Assembly: GCA_947069175.1 (NCBI GenBank)
Contig: CAMTDV010000017.1
Location: 54,771,137-54,835,136, forward strand
Length of the DNA: 64,000 nt
Origin: Scalesia atractyloides
Taxonomy: Eukaryota > Streptophyta > Magnoliopsida > Asterales > Asteraceae
Direction of reading: 5' to 3'
Under the pieces are notes generated by a model, which saw only the letters and a program-made list of their open reading frames with translations, was not told the origin of the DNA and made no database searches. This document shows, one piece after another, positions 33,264 to 43,745 of this stretch. Position numbers and translations under genes: made by a program. Positions within the stretch are counted from its first letter, which is position 1. Every line of letters begins with the position of its first letter.

Positions 33264-36094
33264 TGTAACACCTCGTAAATTTGTGTCCAGTAAAATACCG
33301 ACACGTGTTCATACTCTCATATGTGCCTAACGTTGGCCAAGAGCGACTATTTCTGACAATTAGTGAAAGTATGAATCAGGAAGGACCAATTATGTCAACA
33401 TGCCAAAAGTTTGGCCTCTGAGTGACCCTTACGAACCGCAAGCCTAAGTGCTTACGAACCGTACGCATAATAAAATGATTACAGTTGACAACGGTTATGG
33501 ACTGCAAGGCTTAGTCCTTACGGCCTATAACCATTTCAAAACCAAGACCGCCAGAAGTGGCTTACGGATCGTAAGCACTTTGCCATACGGTCCGTAAGGG
33601 ACTGCCAGATGCAGTTTTTGTGTGGAGGCCAAGGCAGTCTGCTGTGTTTCCATGTTACACGCAAAAAGCCACTCTTTCTGCACTTGACACCTCAAAAACC
33701 ACCTGGAGACATCTCATAACAGCCCCTAACACTTTTAATGATCATATGCATCCTCTACAAGTATAAATAGCCCATCCTTTTCACATGTTCATTGCTCATT
33801 CCTCATTCCTCATATTTCTTCTCTACTCTATATTGGGAAGCTCCTGACCATAAAGGAGCATCCCTCTGAGTTCTAATATTCCTAAGGATCACGTGTAAGT
33901 GTTCCTTTTCAGCTCTTCTAGTTTTTATAGGCTTTTATTAGCCGAAAGTCAAGCAAATTGACTTTTGCTTTGACTTTCGGTTAAGACCATTACGGTCCAG
34001 CCATTGTTCGAATCGAACATGGCTACGTGATCGCAATAAGGTAGGTGATAATCATTTAAAAGGGCACCTCCTGGAAATCACGTTAAGTTGGTCAAAGGGA
34101 TGGGTCAAAGTATTGTTAAATAAAAAGTCAAAAGGCAGATTTTCGAAAAAAACTATAAAATGAACTTGTAATTGTTTTGACTCATTTTTTTTAAAACTAA
34201 ATCAGTTGGTAATTAATATTAGAACATGTATAAACATGTTCAGCCCGTCAGTTCCAGTTTATGTGTCGGTTCGCAACCGAAAGTCTAGCAGTTTGACTTC
34301 TTCTTTGACTTTCGATTCTGACCCGATTTAGCATAGTTAGCTACTGAATTTAAGATGTATTATGATCATATAATAACTTACAATGTAACCCTCTAAGGTT
34401 ATACTACATGATCATAATCAGATTCTGAGTTTTTACACAAGTTTTAATAATATGCCTAACTATGACCAAAATGCCCCTTTTGCATAAAACATGGTTTTAA
34501 ATTAACAATGAACTTGAAAATGCCTTACCTACTGATATGTTAATATGATTAACATATTTTTGTATTATAATTCTATTCATAACCCGAGTTTTGATTAAAG
34601 AACGTAAATTATGTTTATGACCAAAACGCCCTTTTGGCGCATAATATGGTTTCTAACTATAACTATCAATCAAAACTTACTACCCACTGATATTATAACA
34701 TGATTAAAATGTTTTCACAAAATGTACGTGATCATAACTCAGATTTTTATGCAAGTTCTTAAACTATGTCACTTTATGACTAAAATGCCCTTATGGTGTA
34801 TATTTTGATTTCAAAACCCTAATGGTCATATAAGTTGATAACTTGCTGATGATACAACTTATTTAAAGTATAATGGCATATAGAACTTGTTTATATCTCA
34901 TCCGATTACCCAGTACCGCTTATATCCGCATGTTTAAGCTTATGTAACTCATTTACGGAAGTTTATCAAAACGGGTCAAATCTTATCATTTTTATTTCAA
35001 ATTCCAGAATGTATATTGTTTACCCATATTATACAAGTCTTAGCACTTGTGGGGTTTAAACTACATTCTATTCCGATCATCACTTAATGTAGTGTACTGT
35101 ACCGAATCTGTTAATTTAAGTTAACCGGTCCAAGTCTATGACTTAAATGGGACCCGTTAACATTCTAAATTGGTTATTATACCATTCATTGTAGACTAGG
35201 GCCTTCTGGTAGATTGCAACCAAGCTTAGTTAACTGATTACGGTTGTGCTTATTATATTTTCTTGCACTGTAAGACTTGCTTAAGCTAAGTAAATACTCT
35301 TAACCTATTTTCCCTATACGGTCTTGGGATACAATAAATTATTACCGCTTGGTCGGGTATGGGATCATATGTCGGATTGTGACTAGAAATTCCGCATAAC
35401 CTATTTTAATCTGTTTTGTCTGATAACATAAACATTGGGGGTTAATTCGACCGTGCCTGTATATCCTCGGCTCATTTAAGTTACTAATGGCCACGACTAA
35501 GCCTTGGGTGTAGGCATACAACTGACAGATGCTAATGCTATTATAAAATGTTTTTATGCCCATTTTGGGGATACCCCTTTGTGGGTTAAAGTGGTGTGTC
35601 GGTTAATCATGTTATTCAGTTTCTGCACCGGACCCCATATGTATTGACAGACTTGTAAAACTGTATACAAGATCATTATGAATTGTCCTAAGTTGCCTTG
35701 TGCACCTAAAACAGTTTTGAAATATTTTCAAAATCTGTCGGTTATTTGTATTACTAGTGTAAACTGACGTATTTTCAAAAGACTAAGTTACAGGTTGCAA
35801 GGATATGTAAATAGGCTGGAAGTTGCCTGGTAATGCTAGAAGAGGAATTTGCAACTCCTTTGCATATAGCTGGGTAGTATGTTGATCTCACTTTTGTACA
35901 TTCTCGATCCGCTTGTGGATCTTTATTACAAGCTTGTTTGTATTATTATTTTGAACATTTAAGTTTGTAATAATATTTTAAATCCAAGACTTCCGTTGTG
36001 CTATCTGTGTTAAGTTGTGTATTGATATCAATCTACGTCATGATACTGCCCAACCGGGCCCACCAGGCGACGTGTGAAATATCGGGGTGTGACA
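33264..36094 (+). repeat. 3' LTR of element D (complete, 2.8 kb)
   Basis: It runs from TGTAACACCTCGTAAA to GGGGTGTGACA. Its last 1.76 kb match 20560-22345. It holds TATAAATAG at 33762-33770 and palindromes of the TTACGGNCCGTAA type (33560-33599) in U3. No ORF is supported. Confidence 0.9.
33762..33770 (+). promoter_or_regulatory. TATA box of D's LTR promoter
   Basis: TATAAATAG stands about 500 bp into the LTR, before a pyrimidine-rich stretch (CATTCCTCATTCCTCAT), a usual arrangement for U3/R in plant Gypsy LTRs. The transcription start is not known. Confidence 0.6.
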
Positions 36095-37078
36095 ACGCAT
36101 CACCCAAACAGACAACTTCTGGTGATACCAATTTCAGTTTATCCTTGGTTTAAGGAGTCAAGAGAAGATTGGAAGAAACTTCAACTTACTCAAAGAAGCC
36201 CCTAGGTCAGATATTCCAACAAATGCCACAAGATACACACTACACGTCTCAAATGAAGATATGTTTTTTTCCTGAATATCATCTCAGACGTTTCTATAGA
36301 AAAGAGGAAGAAGAAATTGAGAGACCTTCAAGCCCTGTGACCAAGAACTTCTATCTGCAAATAATTGTCGAAGGAGAATTTTGCTTTCATAGACTACTCA
36401 CCAACCAAATAAAAAGGGTAATGAAAGTAGTAGATCATTTCACTCTTGATGGCATGTTTGGGTTTTCATGATCAGAATAAGTACACAATAATAAGTAGTA
36501 TGGTGATGAACAAACATTCATGGATAGGGAACTACATCCGTGGTTCATCTAGTTGATCCAATAAAAATGAGAAAAACATATGAAGAAGAAAAGTCATGCA
36601 GAAGAACTATTAGAAGAGCCATCAACAGTATATCCACCAATGATATAAAATTCTTCACCAGAATTGCTCTAAGTGATTTTGATCTGTGTATTCACTTTGA
36701 CCATGTGATCTATGGAAAGCTGATCATAACCCGACCTCGTACAATCCCCTATGAACTCAAAGCTGAGGCAAGAACATGTTTAAACTTTGAAAAACCCGAG
36801 TTATCTATCATTTACAAGGACATCAATGAAGAAATGACAATGTTCAGACTTAGTGAATATGCAAATACTCCAACAAGAGTCTAAACTACATTAGAGAATG
36901 CATGAATAAGAAGCAGGAACAACTATTGGTCACGGGATGTGCTAAGATAGATCTAATGAAGCAGATTGAACAAATAATTGATGAATGGATAGAAGCTAGA
37001 GAGATTTGTATAGAACTCTATACAAGGAATGTAGCAAACCAATTCCACAAGATAAAAGTTGCAAAGAGGAGATCTTAA
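36095..37078 (+). pseudogene. Unidentified decayed ORF next to D's 3' LTR
   Basis: I do not recognise this protein. With two or three frame changes it reads for about 320 residues to TAA at 37076-37078. Recognisable pieces are SREDWKKLQLTQRS, YHLRRFYRKEEEEIERPSS, VVDHFTLDGMFGF, KHSWIGNYIRGSS, DPIKMRKTYEEEKSCRR, FTRIALSDFDLC, HVIYGKLIITRPRTIPYEL, and a charged C-terminus (QIEQIIDEWIEAREICIELY, KIKVAKRRS). The 5' side is cut by D's LTR. Its first 250 bp recur at 22346-22605. It could be part of another retroelement polyprotein, or less likely a pararetroviral remnant; no catalytic motif was seen. Confidence 0.5.
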
Positions 37079-38578
37079 CCACCTTGTTTGACAAACAATT
37101 AAAAGTTATGTACTTTTGGATGTTTGGTTGAACAAAATTTTACTATTCAAATGATGTAATCTTTGAAACTTTCTTTGGTTATTATGTTTCAGATTGAAAC
37201 ATTACAAATCTGATGATCTGCATCAAAATTCTGATACAAGACTCATCCAAATTCTGATTAAGCAACTTGCTGTAACATATAAGGTTTAAACGAATACCCA
37301 AGTGACTAGTGGATTAAAGGATTCAATGAATATGCCAAAAAACAACTTTTCATAGGACAAATGCATGAATAAACAAATGTTTATTCATGTCAAACATTTT
37401 CTATAAATAAGGAAAAATTCATCGAAGAGTAAATTAGTCGAACCTTGCATTTAATACATTCTACAAACTCCACTGTATTCAACACATAATTCTTTAAGTA
37501 TTTGTTTTGTGCCAATGACCTTCTAATCACCTTGTAATCATTCAAAGTGATATAAACTGGAAAATTATGTAGTTTGGTTTCTTGAAATTTCGATTTCTAA
37601 TTCCGCACACTATTTTCTATATGTTTTAAAATTATTTGCGAAGTTTAGTTAAACATTGTTATCTAGGATCAACACTTACCTCAAGCACAATTTTACATTC
37701 TCCACGCTTATTTCTTAAAATATTAAAAATCCTAAATAACTACACTTTACACTCCACAACAATTGTGCAAAACTACAAGGAACCAAAGAACAGAGATTTG
37801 GAATGGAGTCGACCAAAATATGAAGTACCTAACAAATCTTCTTATGAGATGTTTGTGAAGTTTACAATATACCTTCAAACCACAATAGATTTTCTTATGA
37901 GATGTTTGTGGACTGCATTAATACAAATCTAAAAGAACGAAAGAACATAGAACATTTAAACAAAAGGATTAAGAATTATAAAAAAATTGGTTACCTGATG
38001 CTTGAATGATTAGATTGCACAGGATTTAGCCTTAAGGAAAACGAATGCGATATCCGAGGTTTTCAAAACAACTGTTTGATGGTTCAGTATTTGTGTAAGA
38101 TCCGAATCATACCGGATTGGTTCACTAATTGGAAAATAGAATGATGATGAAGTAGAACAATGAAGAGGAGCTAAGGTTTATAAAAGAATCATGATATTCG
38201 AAACAAGATATATAGCCACAAAAAAAAGACTTCACCTAAATGAAAAACATAAACTTGCCTTGAAGATAGATTGACGAAGAAGAAACTTACATTGATGGGA
38301 TTAGCATTGTAGGATTGATAAATATCCAATTTAATCGATTGATAGGCAAGAAACATGAAGGAGACGATGTGTGTCCAAACTCTAGGGTTTTAGAGATGAA
38401 TTGGTTAGGCATGTGTTTTGTGGTTTAAATAGGACTCGAATAACATAGTCGGGTCGGGTACCTCAAATGGGGCTTCACTAATGAAAAGAAAAACCCAAAA
38501 GAATTCACTTCAAAACACCATCCAAGAAGCTCTAATCTAGTGACACATAGCCCTAATTATTTTCATTTATTATATATA
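37079..38578. other. AT-rich stretch with nothing recognised
   Basis: No convincing ORF, RNA gene or LTR structure was seen. Short ORFs (e.g. 37636-37932) have AT-driven composition and repeated phrases such as TTTTCTTATGAGATGTTTGTG, which occurs twice at about 37840 and 37890. Confidence 0.5.
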
Positions 38579-39585
38579 TGTCACACCCTGACTCGTAGTG
38601 GAAGTAAAATATGGGATGCTCAGACACCTCTTGTACAAGCACATTGTTTATAAAGATACTATATCTGTTATTCAAATATATTTTTGATTACATTGTTTAT
38701 TGCATACTACATGTATGTTACAATGACATGTTCCCGTGAACCACGTTATCCTTCTTAACCGCATGCTTCTATACATGTATGCATTTGTACAGCACACCTT
38801 GAATAGCAAACACTAGTATCATACAAGTCTCAGTTACCTGAAAAGCATGTTAAAGTTTTGAAAGGTCAAATACAAATAGCTGGTGAGTTTCACTATTTAG
38901 TTTGTTTCATAATTTAGTTTGAACCGATTAATTATGCACGTTTGACATGAAATTATACTAAGCCCACAAGTGAAACCTTGACTGTTCACAGTGTCGTGTC
39001 CCACACCCGACACCTCAGCACTTTCACACCCTAAGTAGCTATGTCTAACACCACATAGCGTGCTCACAAAGAGTGCATGGACATGTGCAATTGTAGTAGA
39101 AACCGTGGCATTCATGCCAGCTCAATTGGGTTTGTCAGACCAATAGTACTATTCACACATCCACCAGCACGTGTTTGTGGGGACTTTTCATGTGTTAGTA
39201 TAACTCAGATAATTTACATCATAACATGTATATATGTGCAAGTATGTGCGTATGTAACGTGCATTTCACCCCAAGTAACACGGTAAAACAGTTTGAAAGT
39301 GGGGTAATGAAACTCACTTGATAAGCAATGCACAGCAATCACACAATGGATAGCTATCTATTTGCAACTACTTCAGTCCTGGTATCAGGCAGTTTTGGGT
39401 TAGTTACCGAAATCAGGGTCTGGATCGGTAATGGTCATAACTTGTGCTCAGATGGGATATTCATCCCAGAATCAAACTATAGCATAATGATAGGGTTGTG
39501 GGTATTATCTTAGTGTCAAAGATCAGTTTGGTTTTCGTGCACCGTTCTACCTGCCGGTCAAAGTCGCTTGTTTTAGATGTTTGGA
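38579..39585 (-). repeat. Truncated antisense LTR
   Basis: It begins TGTCACACCCTGAC on the + strand, the inverted complement of an ...GTCAGGGTGTGACA LTR end, and resembles the end of H's LTR (53774, TCACACCCTGACCCG). It is cut off at 39585 by the start of element E. Non-coding. Confidence 0.5.
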
Positions 39586-39876
39586 TGTAACACCTCATAA
39601 AAACCCGTCATCTAAAATTCTGACACGTGTCTCGCTGATCCTCATTGCTACGTGTTGGCTAAGAGGGTCCAAAAGCGTCGTTATGTTAAATTATAACCTC
39701 TAAACGATAGCTTTATAAAGCCGGGTGTTCAAATTTGAACATTTCGGTTTTGTAATAAAATTTTAAATCCAAGACTTCCGATGTGCTATGTTTGTTTGGT
39801 TATGATGTTATCAACTTACGTCACAATATTCCCCACCCGGGCCCACCGGGACACACGTGGAAATCAGGGTGTGACA
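39586..39876 (+). repeat. Miniature LTR, copy 1, element E
   Basis: 291 bp from TGTAACACCTCATAAA to CAGGGTGTGACA. It carries the first ~140 and last ~150 bp of a D-like 2.8-kb LTR with the middle missing. It is followed by GGTTGGTATC, the beginning of a primer-binding site. Confidence 0.85.
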
Positions 39877-39886
39877 GGTTGGTATC

Positions 39887-40174
39887 GTAACACCTCGTAA
39901 AAACCCGTCCTATAAAATTCCAACACGTGTCCCGCTGATCCTCATTGCTACATGTTGACTGAGAGGGACCAAAAGCGTTGTTATGTTAAATTATAACCTC
40001 TGAACGATAGCTTTATAAAGTCGGGGATCAAATTTGAACATTTTGGTGTGTAATAATATTTTAAATCCAAGACTTATGCTGTGCTGTGTTTGTTTGGTTA
40101 TGATGTTATCAACTTACGTCACAATATTCCCCACCCAGGCCCACCGGGACACATGTGGAAATCGGGGTGTGACA
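39887..40174 (+). repeat. Miniature LTR, copy 2, element E
   Basis: Second copy of the 291-bp unit, about 90% like copy 1 by eye, with the same internal deletion. The first base is C-for-T changed or lost (CGTAACACCTCG). It ends GGGGTGTGACA just before the full primer-binding site. Confidence 0.87.
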
Positions 40175-40177
40175 GGT

Positions 40178-40189
40178 TGGTATCAAAGC
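40178..40189 (+). other. Primer-binding site of element E (initiator tRNA-Met type)
   Basis: TGGTATCAAAGC lies three bases after the LTR end. It differs by one base from TGGTATCAGAGC, the site complementary to the plant initiator Met-tRNA 3' end. Confidence 0.88.
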
Positions 40190-40349
40190 CAATCTTCGAG
40201 TGAATTAAACACTAGCCTTTTGTGTTTAATCTCGAAAATACATAATAGCACATTCTTTAGACTTCCGAGTCTAGGATTTGACCTAGGATTTATCATTTGA
40301 TTATCCTATTATTCTTGCTTTGTTTTAACTTTTTTTTGAAGCAGGTAAC

Positions 40350-41497
40350 ATGCTGCCTAGATTTAGAGGACGCAGAGGAAAAAGGAAAGGGCCCCATGAG
40401 GGGAGGGCCATCTTCACAAGGACCTTCGCCTGTACCAAACCCCGATGAAGGATCTGGTGATTCTTCATCGCCATGGGAACCGGTTCGGCACTCAATTTCT
40501 CACGAGTATTCACCGCCAAACTCCCACAATTCACCCTATTCTCGCCATTTGCATCATACTCACCAATCCCAACATTCCCATCACTCTCACTCGTAATCTT
40601 ATCATGGAGAGTTTAACCTGAACATTTATTCACGTTCACCCTCAGTTACCCCTCCTGTTGATTCCCCGGATCATATGGACGAGGATTCCGATCCCGAGAT
40701 GCCACCGACAGGATCTTATGGCCACCCAATCGAACTTTCTATTGGTTCGAACTCCCTTGCTGGATCACCTTATAGGGGTCCAGACGAATTTCAACAACGG
40801 TGGAAACGTATAACTTCTACAACACTCCTTCCTACCACAACACCCCTCCCTACCATGCTCCATCACCACATCCTCATGTAGGGGATGAACATATGCAACA
40901 GGTGGACCAACCTCAACCACCACATGAATCATCACAACCACGTCGAAAGCGTGGTGCACGCATGTCAGTGTGTGCTGGACAAAGGTCGGGTTCGCTACCA
41001 CCTTTGCCACCATCTTACCCCATTATCCCTGAGGATCCACAAATGGGTGGATCCGTAAACACTTCACATGTGGCGGTTCCAACCCCACAACCTGCTGCTG
41101 ATCCGATGCCCCAACTGGCAGTTCAGCCATCACCATCGGGTTTAGGTTACCCGATTCCCACCTATCCAGGATTGCTTGGGTATGACCATGCTGATGTTGC
41201 TTCTCCAGCATATGACTCGTATCTTGAAGCAGCTATGTACAATGCACTTATCCACCTCCCTTTCCAAGTTACCCACCTCCTTACTCTTCATACGCATCTG
41301 CTGGATATCCACCTTATGGATACCCATATCCGGTTATGCCTCAACCACAGCCTCAACCTCAGGCACCACTCGAGGCCATGCAAGCGGCCTTAGAAAGAAT
41401 GAAGGAAATTCAGCAAAAAGCCGAAAAATCCGAGAAGAAAACAAGCAAATTTTTCAAGAGCCTAAGGAAGATGGTTAAGGGAAATAAGGACAAATAA
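40350..41497 (+). pseudogene. Extra ORF upstream of gag, element E
   Basis: Homologue of D's 22606-23690. It shares KGPMRGG, VRHSISHEYSP, a His tract (HHTHQSQHSHHSHS), GSYGHPIELSIGS, AGSPYRGPDE, RRKRGARMSVCAGQRSGSLP, EDPQMGG and the C-terminal coiled coil ALERMKEIQQKAEKSEKK, ending at TAA 41495-41497. Frame changes occur near 40385, 40795 and 41250 and a TAA follows the His tract. The ATG at 40350 (MLPRFRGRRGKRKG) seems the natural start. Function unknown. Conservation of blocks between the two copies suggests that it was a real protein of the family. Confidence 0.7.
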
Positions 41498-42576
41498 AGT
41501 TGTATTTATTTATTTCATGTGTTTTATTTTCCCAAAAGCCCCTTCGTGGACATTGTTATTTAATTTTAGCCCCTGTGTGGGCATGTTTCTTATTTAGTCC
41601 TTGCGTGGACAGAGTTTTGTATTAAAAAGTCATGTTTAAGGCAAGTCATGTAATCTTTATTTTTAAATGAAATTTTGGAATTTAACTTCAAAGTACTCGA
41701 TGCTTCCTTTGTTCAAGCTATCGTCTCGATATCAACTCGATCTTTATCGCTCTGCTAAAGAATTCCAAACGATCTTCTTGATGGTTTACACTCGCCAAGT
41801 GACAAGGTCACATTAATTGGCAAATATAAATGGTGGTTAAGATAAAATAACCTTCTACCATGATAGTTAAGGAAGATAATCCCTTTTATTTAGAGGTGGT
41901 GAACTATATTCAAGCCTCCAAGCCTCTATTGTCAATGTGACCATGGCTAACTTGTCAAACCATTTTAAGACATCATTCTATCTTAAATATTCAAGTAATA
42001 TTAACACTCCTGGCAATGTAACTTGAGGAACTACACTAGCCATCAAAGTATTCGAACATAATAAGTCTATATGATAAATGCGATCATGACTAATATCTCA
42101 TTATGATGATTAACACTAAACACCCATTAGTGGTGTAATACCACCGTGTTATTAAATAACATCCATTAGTGATGTAGTGCCTACGGGCCATATATCATGT
42201 CCATTAGTAACAGTGACAGTTGTAGTCTATGACTCCCTATCCAAATTTTATATGTCCATTTGTGACAAGGCCTTTTTGTGCCACACTTATAAGTCTTCGC
42301 GACAAAGGCCTTTTGTTCCATGTCTCATGTCCTTATGACAAGCTTTTGAGCTATCTTAATTTGTCGATGCGACAATGACAGATGTGACAATATGATCCAC
42401 TGTCTAAAATTCTGGACTATGTCCGATCTTTTGATTAACCTATGATGTTCCTTTTAAGACTGAGGTTATATATATATTAAAAACATTCATTTGTGATGTT
42501 AAAGCCTAAATGGTTTAATTATACCATGGCTAACATATGAAACACCTATGTTAATGCCTAGCACCGAAGCATTTGA
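41498..42576. other. Spacer between extra ORF and gag, element E
   Basis: Homologous to 23691-25366 of D but shorter and without the MITE and long TA run. It has the same GTGGACA units at its start and diverged repeats of the type TGTCCATTAGTAACAGTGACAG. No gene seen. Confidence 0.6.
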
Positions 42577-43745
42577 ATGGCTCACTCCGATGGTGCAAGT
42601 AGTCACCACAACGATAACGATCACAATAAGGCGAATATAGTCATCAATGAGGATGACTTTCAGGCTCGCATAGATGCACCCGTAGGAAAGGCTATGGAAA
42701 AAGCCTTTGAAAAGTTTAAAGAGTCGAGTGCTATCACTCTAAGTCTGTATCTAAACCACTCTCAAAGCCTACTTCCTCTGATAAGGAGAGTTCTGTACAC
42801 TCCTCTAACGTGAGGAACGAAGCTAAGAAGCAGGAATTCTTGATAAGACCCATTCTTCCAAGGATGGTTGTTCGTATAAATATTTCGTCTCATTCAAGCC
42901 ACAAGACTTTAATGGAGAAAAGGGGTTGTTGAGACCCTAAGATGGTTAGATGAGATGGAAACTGTGGTTGATATCAGCGGTTGTGCTGATAAGAATATTG
43001 TTAAATTTGCATCCCAGTCTTTCAAGGGCAATGCCCTAATTTGGTGGAAAGCTTTGATGCACTCAACTGGGAAGGTTCATTTATATAATCTGGGATGATC
43101 CAAGTTCGTGGACTTGGTTAAGGACGCTTATTGCCCACCTCATGAGGTGGAAAAGATAGAGATGGATTTTATAGCTCTTACAATGAAAAATCTTAACGGT
43201 CAGAATTACGTTACCGACTTCAATTTCTATTCTCGACTGGTATCCTATCAAGTTACTTCAGAACCCAAGCCCATTGCGCGTTAATGGGTTGGCTCCGGTG
43301 ATAAGGAGTTTAGTTAAGGCTGTTCGGCCTAGCACTTACAAATCCGCGGTTGAACTATCTCTTTCCCTCACCCAAGATTTTGTGAGGCGAATGTCAGTCA
43401 GAGTAGAGACTGATGGGAAGAGGAAGAGGGAGGATGATAACTCCCAACGATTCAAGTAGAAAGGGAAATCTGGATCCTATAAGAATCAAAAGAGGTCTGA
43501 GGAGAGACCTGTGTGCAAAATCTGCAAAAAAAGACACGGGGGTCAGTGTCGATTTGACCCACAAGCTAAACCGTGTGGGATTTGTAAGAAAATGAGGCAT
43601 AAGACCCTAGACTGCAGAGATATTAAAGATGCTACTTGTTTCAAATATGGCGAGAAGGGCCACATAAAGACTAACTGTTTCAAGACTGCCAAGGATGATA
43701 CTACAAAGTTTGGTGGGGCAACGAAAGGAAATGCTCGAGCCTTTC
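42577..43745 (+). pseudogene. gag of element E (truncated by F)
   Basis: It starts MAHSDGASSHHND. Frames shift several times; capsid pieces such as LRWLDEMETVVDISG-like and WWKALMHSTG are recognisable near 42930-43070, followed by VELSLSLTQDFVRR. The zinc knuckles CKICKKRHGGQC, CGICKKMRHKTLDC and CFKYGEKGHIKTNC (second Cys replaced by Tyr) follow. The reading ends at GNARAF where F is inserted; D continues past this point into protease. Confidence 0.83.

Larger units (their letters stand above)
20560..36094 (+). mobile_element. Element D: chromodomain Ty3-Gypsy (Tekay-like), interrupted by A and by an antisense LTR
   Basis: It comprises the 5' LTR remainder (20560-22345), an extra ORF, gag, protease, RT, RNase H, integrase with a C-terminal chromodomain-like segment, a polypurine tract and a complete 3' LTR (33264-36094). 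The first ~1070 bp of the 5' LTR lie left of element A, outside the window. The gag-pol order and the end motif YTWEVESTMQQKYP fit the chromovirus (Tekay/Del) branch. All frames are broken. Its PBS is missing (see 22346-22605). Confidence 0.88.
39586..43745 (+). mobile_element. Element E: D-type Gypsy, 5' half (interrupted by F)
   Basis: It comprises two miniature LTRs in tandem, a primer-binding site, an extra ORF homologous to D's, a spacer and gag. The gag is cut at 43745 by element F, and the rest of E is not in the window. The LTR ends match those of D (TGTAACACCTC ... GGGTGTGACA). Confidence 0.85.

Noticed and set aside
36095..37078. Endogenous pararetrovirus
   Set aside because: No RT, protease, coat-type zinc finger or movement-protein motif could be identified; left as an unidentified ORF.
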